Below, piece by piece: positions 63,553 to 64,000 of a stretch of 64,000 bases of DNA. Made by a program: the position numbers and the translations under genes. Positions within the stretch are counted from its first letter, which is position 1. Each line of letters begins with the position of its first letter. This stretch comes from Microbispora sp. H13382. GTDB taxonomy: Bacteria > Actinomycetota > Actinomycetes > Streptosporangiales > Streptosporangiaceae. Where the stretch lies: the NCBI RefSeq assembly GCF_014161445.1, contig NZ_JABBXA010000011.1, forward strand, positions 186,001 to 250,000, written 5' to 3'. Below the pieces are notes generated by a model, which saw only the letters and a list, made by a program, of their open reading frames with translations, was not told the DNA's origin and did not search any database.

Positions 63553-64000
63553 GTGATCCTGATACTCAGCGACCGGGGGGACGAGGCGGTCCACGCGGTC
63601 CTGCCCAAGCTGAAGCACCGCGGGGTGCCGGTGACCTGGTGGGACCCGGGAGACCACCCCGCGAGGGCCGGGATCACCGCCGCCTTCGACGGCGGCCGGC
63701 ACCGCGTCGTGCTCGACACCGTGGACGGGCGGATCGACCTCGCCGACGTGACGGCCGTCTGGCGCAGACGCCCGAACCGCCCGGCGAGCGCCGGGAACGT
63801 GACCGACCCCACTCATCGCGCGCACGCCGAGCTGCAGGCGGAGTTCCTGCTCGACGGCGTGTGGGCGCTGGCCGAAGTCCCCTGGCTGCCGTGCCGGCGT
63901 GAGGTGGAGCGGCACGCGCACAACAAGATCGTTCACATGGCCCGCGCGGTCGAGCTGGGGTTCACCGTGCCCCCGACGGTCTTCACCAACGACCCGGCCG
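63553..64000 (+). CDS. ATP-grasp RiPP maturase (MvdD-like), N-terminal part
   Basis: An open frame running off the right edge (149 codons visible). ILILSDRGDEAVHAVLPKLKHRGVPVTWWDPGDHPA forms the pre-ATP-grasp domain, VTAVWRRRPNRP matches the conserved RRP motif of MvdD/graspetide ligases, and LLDGVWAL, PCRREVERHAHNKIVHMARAVELGFTVPPTVFTND continue into the ATP-grasp fold. The nucleotide-binding core lies beyond the window. GTG 63553 has GGAG five bases upstream; GTG 63547 is also in frame. It should activate the acidic side chain in the precursor core with ATP and join it to a nucleophile. Confidence 0.85.
   Translation, partial: MILILSDRGDEAVHAVLPKLKHRGVPVTWWDPGDHPARAGITAAFDGGRHRVVLDTVDGRIDLADVTAVWRRRPNRPASAGNVTDPTHRAHAELQAEFLLDGVWALAEVPWLPCRREVERHAHNKIVHMARAVELGFTVPPTVFTNDPA

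Noticed and set aside
63163..63936. Minus-strand open frame of 257 codons over the RiPP locus
   Set aside because: It is antisense to the maturase and precursor, which have good ribosome binding sites and recognisable motifs.

Overview
The window is high-GC actinomycete chromosome, probably from Streptosporangiales or a near relative of Streptomyces. Signs of this are the near-universal G/C third codon positions, frequent GTG starts, a BldC homologue, F420-type (LLM) oxidoreductase, ANTAR/GAF and STAS signalling proteins, a WYL regulator and a purine cluster arranged as in Streptomyces: purF-purM, a DUF3073 protein, valine/leucine dehydrogenase, a conserved hypothetical, bldC, and nearby purL-purQ-purS. 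The family assignment is inference. No rRNA, tRNA, CRISPR array, insertion sequence or integrase was seen.

Layout. 1-5 kb: the N-terminal part of a class F sortase, a family 2 glycosyltransferase with a tiny coupled membrane protein, and a NarL-type response regulator whose partner histidine kinase is broken by a frameshift and apparent internal deletion. 5-16 kb: a secreted orphan protein, an MFS exporter, a fused 5-oxoprolinase, a methyltransferase, a secreted glycoside hydrolase with FnIII and CBM2 modules, and a divergent hypothetical/WYL-regulator pair around a clear inverted repeat. 16.9-19.5 kb: an uncharacterised two-gene cassette (GNAT-like plus YunG-like cysteine-peptidase fold, coupled to a protein with two C-terminal membrane helices), overlapped tail to tail by an HD hydrolase. 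20-37 kb: FAD monooxygenase, lipoamide dehydrogenase, LLM oxidoreductase, a lipoprotein, a GAF / GAF-ANTAR / STAS signalling run, pyrD with a copper chaperone, a pentapeptide protein, a DUF4037-like protein, GH20 hexosaminidase, amidase, LacI and TetR regulators.

37.5-45 kb is the conserved core: bldC, vdh, DUF3073, purM-purF, a DUF4190-like protein and a sterol-carrier protein. 45-55 kb looks accessory: two DHA2-type MFS pumps flanking a TetR gene, two tandemly duplicated secreted collagen-like genes, a HigBA-type toxin-antitoxin pair, a PucR regulator and a secreted M6 metalloprotease. Core genes resume at 55.2 kb with purL-purQ, an RsbW-like kinase, purS and a 2-oxoacid dehydrogenase E1alpha-E1beta-E2 operon, whose E3 partner could be the lipoamide dehydrogenase at 21.6 kb.

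The last 700 bases begin a RiPP locus: a 45-residue precursor with a double-glycine leader and a Trp-rich 18-residue core, then two hairpins, then an MvdD-type ATP-grasp maturase cut by the window edge. With the cassette at 16.9-19.5 kb, this is the best candidate for undescribed biology here.
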